A stretch of DNA of 49,974 nucleotides. Source: Caldilineaceae bacterium. GTDB taxonomy: Bacteria; Chloroflexota; Anaerolineae; Caldilineales; Caldilineaceae. Under the pieces are notes generated by a model. The model ran no database searches. It had not been told where the DNA came from and saw only the letters and a list, made by a program, of their open reading frames with translations. The stretch covers positions 1-49,974 of the forward strand of contig JAPKMW010000091.1 of the NCBI GenBank assembly GCA_026645575.1, in the 5' to 3' direction. Position numbers and translations under genes: made by a program. Shown one piece after another: positions 1-7,826 of this stretch (the stretch's first letter is position 1; every line of letters starts with the position of its first letter).

Positions 1-417
1 CGGTCGGGTGCTGCTTGCATAGCCCTGTGGCAAGTCATCGGTATCGGGCAACCATTTGTACCAATCGGTTAGTTTCAGTTCGCGGGCGAAGGCATCCACC
101 AGAAGATATTCATCACCGGGCTGGAAGTTCTTCATGGCCTGTTGCCACAAGGCATAGAGGCGCTGGCCGGTGGGTAACAGGCCGGTGGCGCAATAATGGG
201 CCGCCAAATCGGTTGCGCCGTTGAAGTGATCATCTACAAACAGTACAACCGCCGCATTCATGGTCACATTGGCTTGATAAATTTTCTTGGGCGCGATGCT
301 GCGGATGGCGGTGTCGGTCAACACAGCCAGATTCCGCTCGTGTTCATCGGCCATCCAGGTGAATTCACTGTCATGTAAAAAGGGATACTTGTCGTGAACA
401 CGGCTGTCAATGATCAT
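1..417 (-). CDS. Unrecognised protein, 3' part cut by window edge
   Basis: An open frame runs from an ATG at 417 to the left edge (139 codons, no stop), so the C terminus lies outside the window. The protein starts MIIDSRVHDKYPFLHDSEF and is soluble-looking, mixed charged and aromatic, with no signal peptide or membrane segment in the visible part. I do not recognise the family. The frame stays open for ten codons upstream of the ATG, back to a TAG, with protein-like sequence (HHNPEGLSYK), so the ATG may be internal to an older, longer or truncated gene. No clear Shine-Dalgarno precedes it. It could be a gene fragment. Confidence 0.5.
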   Translation of the reverse strand, partial: MIIDSRVHDKYPFLHDSEFTWMADEHERNLAVLTDTAIRSIAPKKIYQANVTMNAAVVLFVDDHFNGATDLAAHYCATGLLPTGQRLYALWQQAMKNFQPGDEYLLVDAFARELKLTDWYKWLPDTDDLPQGYASSTRP

Positions 418-719
418 TTTGTAAGACAGCCCTTCGGGGTTATGGTGCTATCCGCCTAATCGTTTGTTATATGTACAAGTATACTAACGACTTACGTCTT
501 CACAAAACTGGACAGCCTATGTGCTGCCGGGAACAGAAGCCGCTTTGTTATGGCTGCACCGCTTTTTGTAAATCCCGCACAAACAACTGGCAATCTGCTT
601 TTATCTCCACACACCGCTACCGGCTCTATATACTTACGAGCAGCACAGGAAGCACTCTTTTACGCCTGTACAAAATGGTACTCCCTGGCGCTCGTTGGTA
701 TAACAGCCTTTGCAACGCG
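418..719. other. Intergenic stretch, no gene recognised
   Basis: About 300 bases between the partial gene and the SH3b protein gene. Several short frames cross it, but none has a ribosome binding site or recognisable protein sequence. I looked for integron attC-like cores around 450-470 and 712-722 and did not find a convincing pair. Confidence 0.4.
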
Positions 720-2042
720 TTAATTTGCCCGAATGACACCATCCACAACTTGGTCCCAGGCGCCAATGTTGACATACTGGCTACAGTTTGCCATCCCAAA
801 TGAATGCCCATCACCGGGTTGAACATCAAAGCCAGCCACCACTGTTATCACTTGACCAGGGTTGTAATCATTCCAGGTCACGTTGTGGCCTCCAGTCATC
901 ATCCATGCCGCATCCCAACTCGGGTCAAAATCATAGCGACGACCATTCAAGCGCGGTGCGGAGGATGATTCAAGATTGCTGGTGCCTGGACCAACATTCT
1001 TGATCTCCGTATAGACAACCAGGTATTGACCACGCGCTACGGTCTTCTCATCATAATGCCAGGTCTCTTTTGTGCGGCGTACATCAACAACTCGCCACTC
1101 AAAGTCGCCACATACCTGCGCACTTGTTGAGCGCCAGTCGGTAGGGGTCGAGCTTTGCGTTTGTGGTTGCGGTGGCGCCGGATTACTAGAGGGGACTACA
1201 GTTGGCGCTGCCACAGCCGCAGCGGCGGTTTCAACAGGAAGATCTCCTGGCACATTGGTAACGAGGAAGGCGGCAATCCATTTGCCATCTGTGAGCTTTA
1301 GCCAGGAGCCGTCCTGATTCTTCCCAACAATCGTCAGCGCTTGTCCTGGTTGTACACTACCAACAACAGGATAATTCGTGCCGGGGCCAGAGCGGAGGTT
1401 GGCTGACTTATTGACAACGGGACCGCTTGTCACTGCGCTACTTGCAGACTGACTGCTACTTAGATGGTTACCAAGTTCGATCGTATGGCCGATGACGGCA
1501 GGAACCTCAATAGGGACATTCAGTGCGGAAGTGTATTCGTAGATCCCATAGTACTTACCGCGGAATGTAACCAGGTCGTCCTCACGGAAGCGCGTGTCAC
1601 TTTCGATCTCCAGCCAAATCGTGTCATCCCAGATCCCGTAATCGCCTTTGGTAACGGCGATACGCATCACATAAGACGGGTGCTTGCAGTCACTACAATC
1701 TTGCTGGATGATCTGCTGAATTGACCCATAGTACTCAACGTTGTGGCCAACATACTCCTCGCTATGTCGAAATAGGTCATCATAACTTATCGAACTATCA
1801 TACCCCTCCTGTTGACTTGCGTCGACCTCTGCCACAACCTTCGCTGGTTTGCCGACCTTGAGCTTGTTTGAATCACTCGTTGCACCAGTCACCTTATCAC
1901 CATCCACGCTTACAGTAAGTGTGTACGTCTTGCTATCCACGACGATAGGGATTGTGTAATCCTCTGCGAAAGCAACCGTACCTAGGGCAACGACAAGGAG
2001 CGCAGAGATGAATAACGCATTTGTAATCACTCGCAATCTCAT
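720..2042 (-). CDS. Secreted SH3b-domain protein with C-terminal Ig-like domain
   Basis: 440 residues from the chosen ATG at 2042, which has GAAAGGAAA about 8 nt upstream. A longer frame to 2096 has no such site. The N terminus (MRLRVITNALFISALLVVA...VAFAED) is a Sec signal peptide with an AFA cleavage site. A middle region (about 60-190) has two Cys pairs in DCSDCKH. Around 215-265 is a bacterial SH3b domain (SANLRSGPGTNYPVVGSV then GSWLKL), which usually binds cell-wall glycans or mediates anchoring. A Pro/Thr/Ser-rich linker follows, then a C-terminal domain resembling DUF4352/telokin-like extracellular domains (YLVVYTEIKNVG). Inferred role: exported cell-surface protein, substrate unknown. 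It lies just left of the mobile island and could be cargo or host DNA. Confidence 0.8.
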   Translation of the reverse strand: MRLRVITNALFISALLVVALGTVAFAEDYTIPIVVDSKTYTLTVSVDGDKVTGATSDSNKLKVGKPAKVVAEVDASQQEGYDSSISYDDLFRHSEEYVGHNVEYYGSIQQIIQQDCSDCKHPSYVMRIAVTKGDYGIWDDTIWLEIESDTRFREDDLVTFRGKYYGIYEYTSALNVPIEVPAVIGHTIELGNHLSSSQSASSAVTSGPVVNKSANLRSGPGTNYPVVGSVQPGQALTIVGKNQDGSWLKLTDGKWIAAFLVTNVPGDLPVETAAAAVAAPTVVPSSNPAPPQPQTQSSTPTDWRSTSAQVCGDFEWRVVDVRRTKETWHYDEKTVARGQYLVVYTEIKNVGPGTSNLESSSAPRLNGRRYDFDPSWDAAWMMTGGHNVTWNDYNPGQVITVVAGFDVQPGDGHSFGMANCSQYVNIGAWDQVVDGVIRAN

Positions 2043-2437
2043 TTTGGATTTCCTTTCAATCAAGCTTTCGTTTCTTGGGTAATTCAAAATACTCATTCCT
2101 GCTAGTTCTCAAGCCGGTTTAATTATTGCTATTAGAACTATGCCGATTAGCACTGATGGCTTGGAAATCTTTATATAGATATTGAACAGATCCTTTCACA
2201 CCAAGACAATTGCTGACAGTTATTTTATTAATCGTCGCAGGGTGTATTTTAACGTCTTACAGTTAACTTACAAAATCACTGACGTCATTTCTATACTGTT
2301 GATTGTTCTTTTACCCGTTCAGGTTGGCTTGGCGCTGTTAATGATTGTGGTGCATATACCGAGGTCAGAGGCACAAGGGCAGATGGGGTGGAAGGAGGAA
2401 ATAATGATACCATGTGACGGAATTTGACCAGAATAGT
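2043..2437. other. AT-rich intergenic stretch at the left side of the island
   Basis: It separates the SH3b gene (start 2042) from the last gene of the island (stop 2438). It is AT-rich, with possible promoter sequence for the SH3b gene around 2170-2200 (minus-strand TATATAAAG). No tRNA-like attachment sequence is visible. A TGATACCA-like word occurs near 2404. Confidence 0.35.
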
Positions 2438-2746
2438 TCACTTATTGCTATATTGGCGCTGGAAGTTGATGATGCGGGCAGCTTCATCTCGGAAGTAGTC
2501 CGGCTTATCAGCAAGATAGCGTTTGATGGCGGCTTTGGTGCTTGCATTATCAAAATGCGTGCCAAAAGACAACAACTTGGCAAATTCATTGACCAAATCA
2601 CGGGCATGTCTGCCTTGTACACCGTGCCGCGCATCGCTGGTCAGATCGTCATAGCGCCAGCCATAGTATACGCCACAGGCGCCACTGAAGCGCATGATGA
2701 GTTCGGTCAGAACCATGAGGTGAGAATTTCCACTCTTTGTCGTCAT
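2438..2746 (-). CDS. Small unrecognised protein of the mobile element
   Basis: 102 residues, start ATG at 2746 with GGAG six bases upstream. It begins three bases after the stop of the upstream terminase-like gene, so the two are translationally linked. The protein is basic and soluble, with a mixed aromatic and charged middle (YYGWRYDDLTSDARHG) and a probable helical C terminus. I do not recognise a domain. As the last gene of the island transcription unit it could be an accessory or packaging-associated protein, but that is position only. Confidence 0.6.
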   Translation of the reverse strand: MTTKSGNSHLMVLTELIMRFSGACGVYYGWRYDDLTSDARHGVQGRHARDLVNEFAKLLSFGTHFDNASTKAAIKRYLADKPDYFRDEAARIINFQRQYSNK

Positions 2747-2749
2747 CGT

Positions 2750-3271
2750 TTACTCCAAGTCCAAATGGGTCGATAGTTGCAGATGGACGATGTTCGTCGT
2801 GTCGCGCCAGCCACGCTGTTGGCCTATCGTTGACTCCAGAATCTTCACAACCGCCCAGCGAGTGCCCTCGCGCGCTTTTGCATAGGCAACAAGTTCAACA
2901 TCGTCGGCCAGCGCCTCTTTGCACTCGGCTTGAATCTCCATGAGGTAGGGGCTGCCGTGGACGATTCTGGATAAGGATTGGCGCTCCAGCCCCAGTTCGC
3001 GTGCAGCCGGCGCCAAAATGCCATCATATTTGCGCAGAGCTGCTATGATTACATCATAACGCTTTTGCACAGCATGTTGTAGCAGCACTAAAGCCTCCGG
3101 ATCTTCCTTCAAGACGCGACTGACAATATAGGTATCTACACCGGCAGCGCCGGCAATTACATTCTGGTCATAACTCCCAGTCGCTACAATTGCCTGGCGT
3201 ATCGCTTCAATTTGTCTTGGTAACGGTGGCGGCTCAGGGTTCCGGGCCGACAGCACCAAATTATCATTCAT
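2750..3271 (-). CDS. Terminase small subunit-like helix-turn-helix protein
   Basis: 173 residues from ATG 3271, with GAGG seven bases upstream. Two helix-turn-helix-like stretches can be seen: residues about 30-55 (NVIAGAAGVDTYIVSRVL) and 75-105 (GILAPAARELGLERQSLSRI), followed by an acidic helical region and a C-terminal segment (AVVKILESTIGQQRGW). This pattern of successive recognition helices plus a short oligomerisation tail is typical of phage terminase small subunits and of Fis-type DNA-binding proteins. Inferred role: sequence-specific DNA binding within the element. No large terminase subunit is visible, so packaging is not implied. A plausible promoter lies just upstream at 3345-3374. 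Confidence 0.6.
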   Translation of the reverse strand: MNDNLVLSARNPEPPPLPRQIEAIRQAIVATGSYDQNVIAGAAGVDTYIVSRVLKEDPEALVLLQHAVQKRYDVIIAALRKYDGILAPAARELGLERQSLSRIVHGSPYLMEIQAECKEALADDVELVAYAKAREGTRWAVVKILESTIGQQRGWRDTTNIVHLQLSTHLDLE

Positions 3272-3344
3272 CCTTAGTCCTCAATCTTCTACCAACTACG
3301 TCACTAAACGCTATCAAATCCATGATCATTACTGAAGCAATGGT

Positions 3345-3374
3345 ATTATAAGCTTAAATGGTTAGTAAAGGTAA
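3345..3374 (-). promoter_or_regulatory. Predicted promoter of the terminase-like operon
   Basis: On the minus strand TTACCT (3374-3369) and a perfect TATAAT (3350-3345) are 18 bases apart, about 75 bases upstream of the ATG at 3271. The -10 box is strong and the -35 box weak. Confidence 0.45.
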
Positions 3375-3420
3375 CTTCGCATATTGACTTTTTCGGTATC
3401 ATTATGGACCGTTGAAGGAC

Positions 3421-3972
3421 TTATGGCTTAGCTTCACGAATCCGCCGACGATCTCCACCATAGGGTACACCCAGCACAGTCATGGCATGGCGTACATTAT
3501 CAGCCGGTGAAATGTATTCCAGATTGCCGAGTCGGTTATCCGCTTTGTCACCATTTTTGTGATTTACCTGCAAAGCGCTAGGGCCAACGAAGGCCAACAT
3601 AATCAGTCGATGGACAAGGGCACGATGTGCAGTCTGATTGAGCGATAGGGTAGTCAGCAGATACCCTTTGTTATTCGGTGATGCACTTAGGATACGACCC
3701 GTGCGCTTGCTTCTAATTTGACCACTGGCACTTGCTTCATATTGGGGGTAGCCCGGTATGTCCTTCCAGACTTCATTCAAGGGTGGATAGGTCATTAGAT
3801 AAATCATCCTATTGTCTATACAGTTACCTGGCAACCTAAGTCGTTGGTACGCGTTGGCGTCGAGTCGCGCCTGGCGCACGATGGCATAGAGCAGGTTGAA
3901 CTCCCGCAAGCTGGTTGTGACCCGAATGGTCCGCTGCTGGTTGTTGATCGGTTTGTAGCGTCGCTTGCGCAT
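3421..3972 (-). CDS. MobC-like N-terminal fragment joined to a NUMOD4/HNH homing endonuclease
   Basis: 183 residues as one frame from ATG 3972 (GAGAGG just upstream). Residues 1-48 (RTIRVTTSLREFNLLYAIV, then LDANAYQRLRLPG) look like the ribbon-helix-helix start of MobC-type relaxosome proteins. From about residue 56 the sequence changes to a NUMOD4 motif (EVWKDIPGYPQYEASASGQI) and an HNH_3 core (HRALVHRLIMLAF, then VNHKNGDKADNRLGNLEYIS), the signature of self-splicing-element or free-standing homing endonucleases. Two internal ATGs at 3807 and 3795 could start the nuclease on its own; AGG touches the first. I infer that the nuclease gene inserted in frame near residue 50 of the older gene and removed its 3' part. 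No remainder of that gene is visible below 3421. Confidence 0.72.
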   Translation of the reverse strand: MRKRRYKPINNQQRTIRVTTSLREFNLLYAIVRQARLDANAYQRLRLPGNCIDNRMIYLMTYPPLNEVWKDIPGYPQYEASASGQIRSKRTGRILSASPNNKGYLLTTLSLNQTAHRALVHRLIMLAFVGPSALQVNHKNGDKADNRLGNLEYISPADNVRHAMTVLGVPYGGDRRRIREAKP

Positions 3973-4228
3973 ATGTCCTCTCGCTGCCTACCGCCCAAGT
4001 GGTAGTCCCATTAAATCTTGCGTCTTCATCAAAGGATACCTGGCCATATTGACACCTACTGACATTGCAACGATCTTTTCGGTTTTCACAGCGTCGAATG
4101 AATCACAAAATTTTTTCGGAAAAAGTGCGGCATATGTTGTTTTTTTTGTGATACCAGTGATACCAGTGATACCAGCCACAATTTTACAGGTGTATTTTTG
4201 CCGTTTTGCAGCATTATTTATTTGATTT

Positions 4229-4250
4229 ATGTGATACCGCGGTATCACAT
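4229..4250. promoter_or_regulatory. 22-bp perfect palindrome built from two 9-bp repeat units
   Basis: ATGTGATACCG and its exact reverse complement meet at the centre. The halves are the same word as the surrounding direct repeats, so a protein recognising the repeat would bind here as a symmetric dimer. Confidence 0.7.
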
Positions 4251-4291
4251 CCGTGTGATACCAGCACTTCATAAAGGCGCTTCAACACACG

Positions 4292-4359
4292 CCGTGGACG
4301 TGTTTGGCGGTCGGTGGGCAGGTCGCTAACGGTAGGACGAAGAGGGATAACGTCCACGG
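4292..4359. repeat. 10-bp inverted repeat at the centre of the array
   Basis: CCGTGGACGT at 4292-4301 and ACGTCCACGG at 4350-4359 are exact complements, 48 bases apart. They flank a GC-richer segment that carries no copy of the 9-bp unit. The copies of the 9-bp unit change orientation across this segment. Confidence 0.65.
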
Positions 4360-4436
4360 AAGGGGGCGCTGGTATCACTATCTATCTATTTATTTAAAAT
4401 CTATCTATCTCTCTCTACATACCCCTTCTGGTATCA

Positions 4437-4468
4437 CTGGTATCACATACTTTTTTATGTGATACCAG
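4437..4468. repeat. 13-bp perfect stem-loop inside the array
   Basis: CTGGTATCACATA and its complement surround a six-base loop (CTTTTT) and are followed by CTTTTTA. It could act as a terminator for plus-strand transcription, but its stem is made of the same 9-bp word as the array, so a protein-binding role is at least as likely. Confidence 0.55.
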
Positions 4469-4539
4469 CTTTTTACCCTTATCTACCTCTGGAAAATTGC
4501 TTCCTGGTATCACTGGTATCACTGGTATCACATAAAAAA

Positions 4540-7386
4540 TCAACTTCCAGTATTGGTGTTATCTTTGTTTGTATCTTCTTTTTTGGGAAAATGATAGAAC
4601 TGCGTATAGTCAAACCCCATCGCAAGTGCCAATTCATCAAACCGCTTCTTGCTCAGAGCGTAGAAATACGGCCGATCCTCATCATATCCAGGCACCCGTA
4701 ACGCCACCTGCGCCCGTCGTTCGCTGCCGACCTTGACCAACCAACCGGCGTCCTTGAGATCACGCCCTAATGTGTTGGTATCCCCGCTGAAATGTCCGCC
4801 CATATCAGAGATGAACCGGCTTACCATGCGTAGCGCTGCCGGTGGATAGATATAAAGCGTGTCCCCTTCCCAGTGGCCCACTCGTTCCCCTGTCTGACTG
4901 CCAATGGTTGCCCCGGCATCACTGCCAGTCTTCGGCAGAATGGCGGCATCACCTTGCACCAGCATTGTGATCAACGTAGTCATGAATTTTGTTGCGGGGT
5001 TCTCACGTTGTACCGTCTCGTTCTGCTGGTGTGCCATGTTGCGTAAAACGGCTTTGAACCCATCGCGCAATCTACCAACCTCGTCTTCGCTGGTTGCACC
5101 GATAGACGTAGCCCATCGCAACGCAATATCGAAACCAATGTAGAGTTGGGCGGCTGCATCTGGCAACCGTCCGTGCATCCCGGTTGCGGCAAACTCCGAA
5201 CGCTGCTTGATTAGCTCCCTGTTTACCGTGTCCTCGATAGTTTCATAGTTCGCCTGTAGCCACTCGATGTACTCGCGCATGGCATAGGCGTAGACGTGGC
5301 GTTGCTGCTGTGCAGTAGTCAGCTTGCCAAGATCAACATCACCTGGCTTCACTGTGACGGTGAATTGACGCGCCACAACACTACGGCCCGTTGCACCCAA
5401 CTCGGCGGTCATGGCAACCAACCCACGCGGGATATAGGAGCGTGCCGTCTTGCGCCCACTGGTCAGGCGTCCGCGTGCTGCCCGATTGCCAACAGATCGG
5501 GCGACTCTGCCAAGCTTGTCGGTCTGTTCCCGCTCCTCAGCACGGCTTTCAGCGGGGCGATAGTCGTCAATGACGAACAAAACATCTTTAGCCAGAAACG
5601 CATTGCGCTCGATACTGTTGGCTGTTGATACCCAATCATCCGGCATAGCCTTTTCGTTGAACGCTGCTCCAAAATGGTTGCAGAACAACGCAGTCAGGCT
5701 AGTTTTTTGTGATCCGGTTGGCCCTTCCGCGTTGGGGAGAAATGCCGGTGCCAACATAGACGACAACGGCGCGTAGTAGGTCATACCCCATAGAGGCATA
5801 GTCACACGATAGGGCGCGACGGCCATTAGTTCGATTGACGCCCGTGCAGCGTCCACGACCGACACGGCATCATCATCAGGAAATTTGTAGCCAGATAGTC
5901 GCCCTGGTAATTCCACGGTGATACCACTGACACCACTGATACCAATAGCCCCGCCAGCGTGCAGAAAAACCCGTTGCCCGTTGATCATGCGCCAGCCGGT
6001 ATGTTCGTAGATTAGGCGTTCCGCCATGCTGTCAGCACTCAAGACCTGTATTGCATGGCGCAGCTTACCCTTGACCGCTTGCCCCGGCTGAATGATGGGA
6101 CGGCCACCCCAGTAAACGGCTACCCAATTCATTGAATCGAAATCCCGGGCATCGATCATGATCTCCGGTAGGACGCGGTCATTGTCAAGCCGACCGGAGA
6201 TCGCCAACTGTCGAGTAACTTCCTCCCCATCATCGCGCATAACGTCGGCGGTGATGTTGGCGGAAAAATTACACAAACGCTCCCACCTGATACCATCTTC
6301 GCCATAGTGCCTCATGTGTATTCGCCCACCGATGACCTTGTATGGCCCGTTATCGTCGGCGCCGCCCCCCTGCGTGGACGTGGATTGCTCCGCTTCCGGC
6401 GTGACACTGGCAACAGGTTTAATTTTCGGTAGTGTGTATACTTTCTGCGTACCCAAACAGGCCCGACGAATCGTACCTTCTCCATAGGTTTCACCGCTCC
6501 TGGCTGGGCGATCCCACTTATTGCGCATCCGGCCCGACTGCCGGAACAGGCGATCCATACGTTGGGGATCACGACCACACCAGAACGCCAGAGCATTGCA
6601 CAAAGCAAGATCGGCGGCGGATTCGTCATCATCATGAGCGGAGCTATTGCCGTCCCAGAGAGAGCGAATTTTTGCGCCGCTCTTACCAGCAAACATTTTG
6701 TCGATCAACGTTTGGTCGTCCAGGTTAACCAGCGTCGGCGGTCGTCTATTTTGCGCCGCTGGTAGTGGTGGTGGAAAGATACGTTCGTGCAGTTGTTCTA
6801 TCTCTGACTGTCGATCTTCAATGGTCTTTGGCGTACCAGGGATATGATCGCCGGTCACGACAAAAAAGCGGGCTTCGTCGTAGAACTCAATTTTATGCCC
6901 CTTGCTCTTGCGTCCACCCGCAGGCAAATTGGCGCGGGCGATCATGTGAATGCCAGTGCCGGATATTGATTTCTCTGCGTAGGTTTGGACTTCTTCAATC
7001 ACCCTGGTTGCCTGCGGGTTGATCGTACCATTGGCAATGCAGTCGTCCAGGTCAACTCCGCAGTAGGGATCGGCGTCAGTGAAGACAAAACCAATACCGT
7101 CGAACCCGCCACCCTGGTACGCGTTACAGGCGTCCTCAAACGACATATAATTCGTTGGATTGGTCACATCGGCGCGGGAACCGTCCCGCGCACAGGGGGT
7201 TTTTGTAGGTTTGCCCTTACCGCGCTGCTCAAAGCGCCAGCACAGCCATTGATCTAACCGTTGCAGTTCTGTGGGGAAATTAGCGCAAATGCGATTAAGT
7301 TGCGCGGCATTGGTGGCAGCAGTGGGCAGCGTTTTCTGCGCATCTTCCCACTTGACGGGCGCGTTAGTATGTGTTATATTTTTCAT
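4540..7386 (-). CDS. Primase-polymerase/helicase replication initiator (NrS-1-type PrimPol)
   Basis: 948 residues from ATG 7386; a TTG at 7419 with GGTGAG upstream would add 11. Positions here count from the TTG. Residues about 50-200 are an archaeo-eukaryotic-type primase/polymerase domain as in phage NrS-1 polymerase: GFVFTDADPYCGVDLDDC (110-127, the metal-binding acidic residues), SISGTGIHMIAR (151-162) and EFYDEARFFVVTGDHI (178-193). A helical stretch follows, then a helicase-like ATPase with Walker A GPTGSQKTS (566-574) and Walker B VLFVIDDY (613-620). Such fusions prime and unwind DNA at plasmid, phage or AICE origins; the prim-pol class is one of the known AICE initiator types. The 9-bp repeat locus starts ten bases beyond the stop codon. 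Three related 9-bp units also lie inside the gene, read as GISGVSGIT (493-501). Confidence 0.85.
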   Translation of the reverse strand: MKNITHTNAPVKWEDAQKTLPTAATNAAQLNRICANFPTELQRLDQWLCWRFEQRGKGKPTKTPCARDGSRADVTNPTNYMSFEDACNAYQGGGFDGIGFVFTDADPYCGVDLDDCIANGTINPQATRVIEEVQTYAEKSISGTGIHMIARANLPAGGRKSKGHKIEFYDEARFFVVTGDHIPGTPKTIEDRQSEIEQLHERIFPPPLPAAQNRRPPTLVNLDDQTLIDKMFAGKSGAKIRSLWDGNSSAHDDDESAADLALCNALAFWCGRDPQRMDRLFRQSGRMRNKWDRPARSGETYGEGTIRRACLGTQKVYTLPKIKPVASVTPEAEQSTSTQGGGADDNGPYKVIGGRIHMRHYGEDGIRWERLCNFSANITADVMRDDGEEVTRQLAISGRLDNDRVLPEIMIDARDFDSMNWVAVYWGGRPIIQPGQAVKGKLRHAIQVLSADSMAERLIYEHTGWRMINGQRVFLHAGGAIGISGVSGITVELPGRLSGYKFPDDDAVSVVDAARASIELMAVAPYRVTMPLWGMTYYAPLSSMLAPAFLPNAEGPTGSQKTSLTALFCNHFGAAFNEKAMPDDWVSTANSIERNAFLAKDVLFVIDDYRPAESRAEEREQTDKLGRVARSVGNRAARGRLTSGRKTARSYIPRGLVAMTAELGATGRSVVARQFTVTVKPGDVDLGKLTTAQQQRHVYAYAMREYIEWLQANYETIEDTVNRELIKQRSEFAATGMHGRLPDAAAQLYIGFDIALRWATSIGATSEDEVGRLRDGFKAVLRNMAHQQNETVQRENPATKFMTTLITMLVQGDAAILPKTGSDAGATIGSQTGERVGHWEGDTLYIYPPAALRMVSRFISDMGGHFSGDTNTLGRDLKDAGWLVKVGSERRAQVALRVPGYDEDRPYFYALSKKRFDELALAMGFDYTQFYHFPKKEDTNKDNTNTGS
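5919..5945. repeat. Three degenerate 9-bp repeat units inside the primase gene
   Basis: TGATACCAC, TGACACCAC and TGATACCAA in tandem, related to the array unit at 4149-4530. The unit length equals three codons, so the repeats can be carried in a coding region as a Gly-Ile/Val-Ser run. Confidence 0.6.
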
Positions 7387-7528
7387 TGTTACATATTTAC
7401 AAAATGTTTTGTTTCGCAAAGGCGCTCACCGGCTATGAGCGCTTTTGCTTTTTTTGACCACACACACTAGCCTGGGCGCCAGATGTGCGTGATCGTTTGA
7501 TCCAACCGGCCAGGTTTCCCCGGCCTCG

Positions 7529-7729
7529 TTATTGATTAACCGATTCCTCGGCACGATTCTCGTTTTGGCGGCCATGACCGCCATTTTGTGGCTCGGTCAA
7601 GCCCAATGCCTGGCGGAGCAGGAAGCGCGCCTGATCTTTCGGCAGCCGCATTTCCCGGGTTGCTACACTAGCTAGGGCGACAAACTCATCATGTGTCAAC
7701 GGAACAGATATTTTCGTTTGCGTTACCAT
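7529..7729 (-). CDS. Small ribbon-helix-helix-like regulator
   Basis: 66 residues from ATG 7729, preceded by a strong GGAGGTG four bases upstream. The N terminus (TKISVPLTHDEFVALAS) has the beta-strand then helix pattern of Arc/MetJ/CopG repressors, followed by a second helix (DQARFLLRQALGL) and a polar tail. Such proteins bind short repeated operators as dimers. It lies between the primase gene and its own putative operator, a run of 9-bp repeats at 7791-7826, which suggests autoregulation and control of the downstream replication gene. Proposed role: copy-number or excision control. Confidence 0.65.
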   Translation of the reverse strand: MVTQTKISVPLTHDEFVALASVATREMRLPKDQARFLLRQALGLTEPQNGGHGRQNENRAEESVNQ

Positions 7730-7790
7730 CGTCCACCTCCTATTGAATGGCTGATCACACTATACCAGTTTTTTGGCCGCAGCGGCGGTA

Positions 7791-7826
7791 AATTACCGTA
7801 ATTACCGTAACTACCGTCAACTACCC
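7791..7826. promoter_or_regulatory. Tandem 9-bp repeats, likely operator of the small regulator
   Basis: AATTACCGT, AATTACCGT, AACTACCGT, CAACTACCC: four consecutive units 62-97 bases upstream of the regulator ATG. They overlap the last codons and stop of the 248-residue gene. Tandem short operators in this position are characteristic of ribbon-helix-helix autorepressors. Confidence 0.55.

Larger units (their letters stand above)
4149..4530. repeat. Symmetric array of 9-bp repeats: candidate origin, transfer or partition locus
   Basis: Eleven exact copies of TGATACCAG lie in this gene-free stretch: three in tandem at 4149-4175, one at 4256, then in the opposite orientation at 4369, 4428 and 4437, one inverted at 4460, and three in tandem at 4504-4530. 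Two further 8/9 half-copies form the palindrome at 4229-4250. A 10-bp inverted repeat (CCGTGGACGT at 4292, ACGTCCACGG at 4350) marks the centre, so the locus is close to mirror-symmetric. A (TATC)n run lies at 4378-4418, and AT-rich tracts flank the array. Iterated sites next to a replication protein gene are the hallmark of initiator-bound iterons; TraB recognition repeats and parS arrays look similar. Which of these applies cannot be decided from sequence. Confidence 0.75.

Noticed and set aside
418..722. Integron attC site
   Set aside because: Core-like words GTTATAT and GCGTTAATT do not match GTTRRRY/RYYYAAC in a paired arrangement.
3988..4272. 94-residue minus-strand frame with GITGITGIT
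   Set aside because: It is made by translating the 9-bp repeats; no ribosome site, and the sequence is explained by the repeat array.
4149..4530. CRISPR array
   Set aside because: Units are nine bases, partly tandem without spacers and in both orientations.
4459..4701. 80-residue plus-strand frame
   Set aside because: Crosses the 9-bp repeats and overlaps the prim-pol end; no ribosome site.
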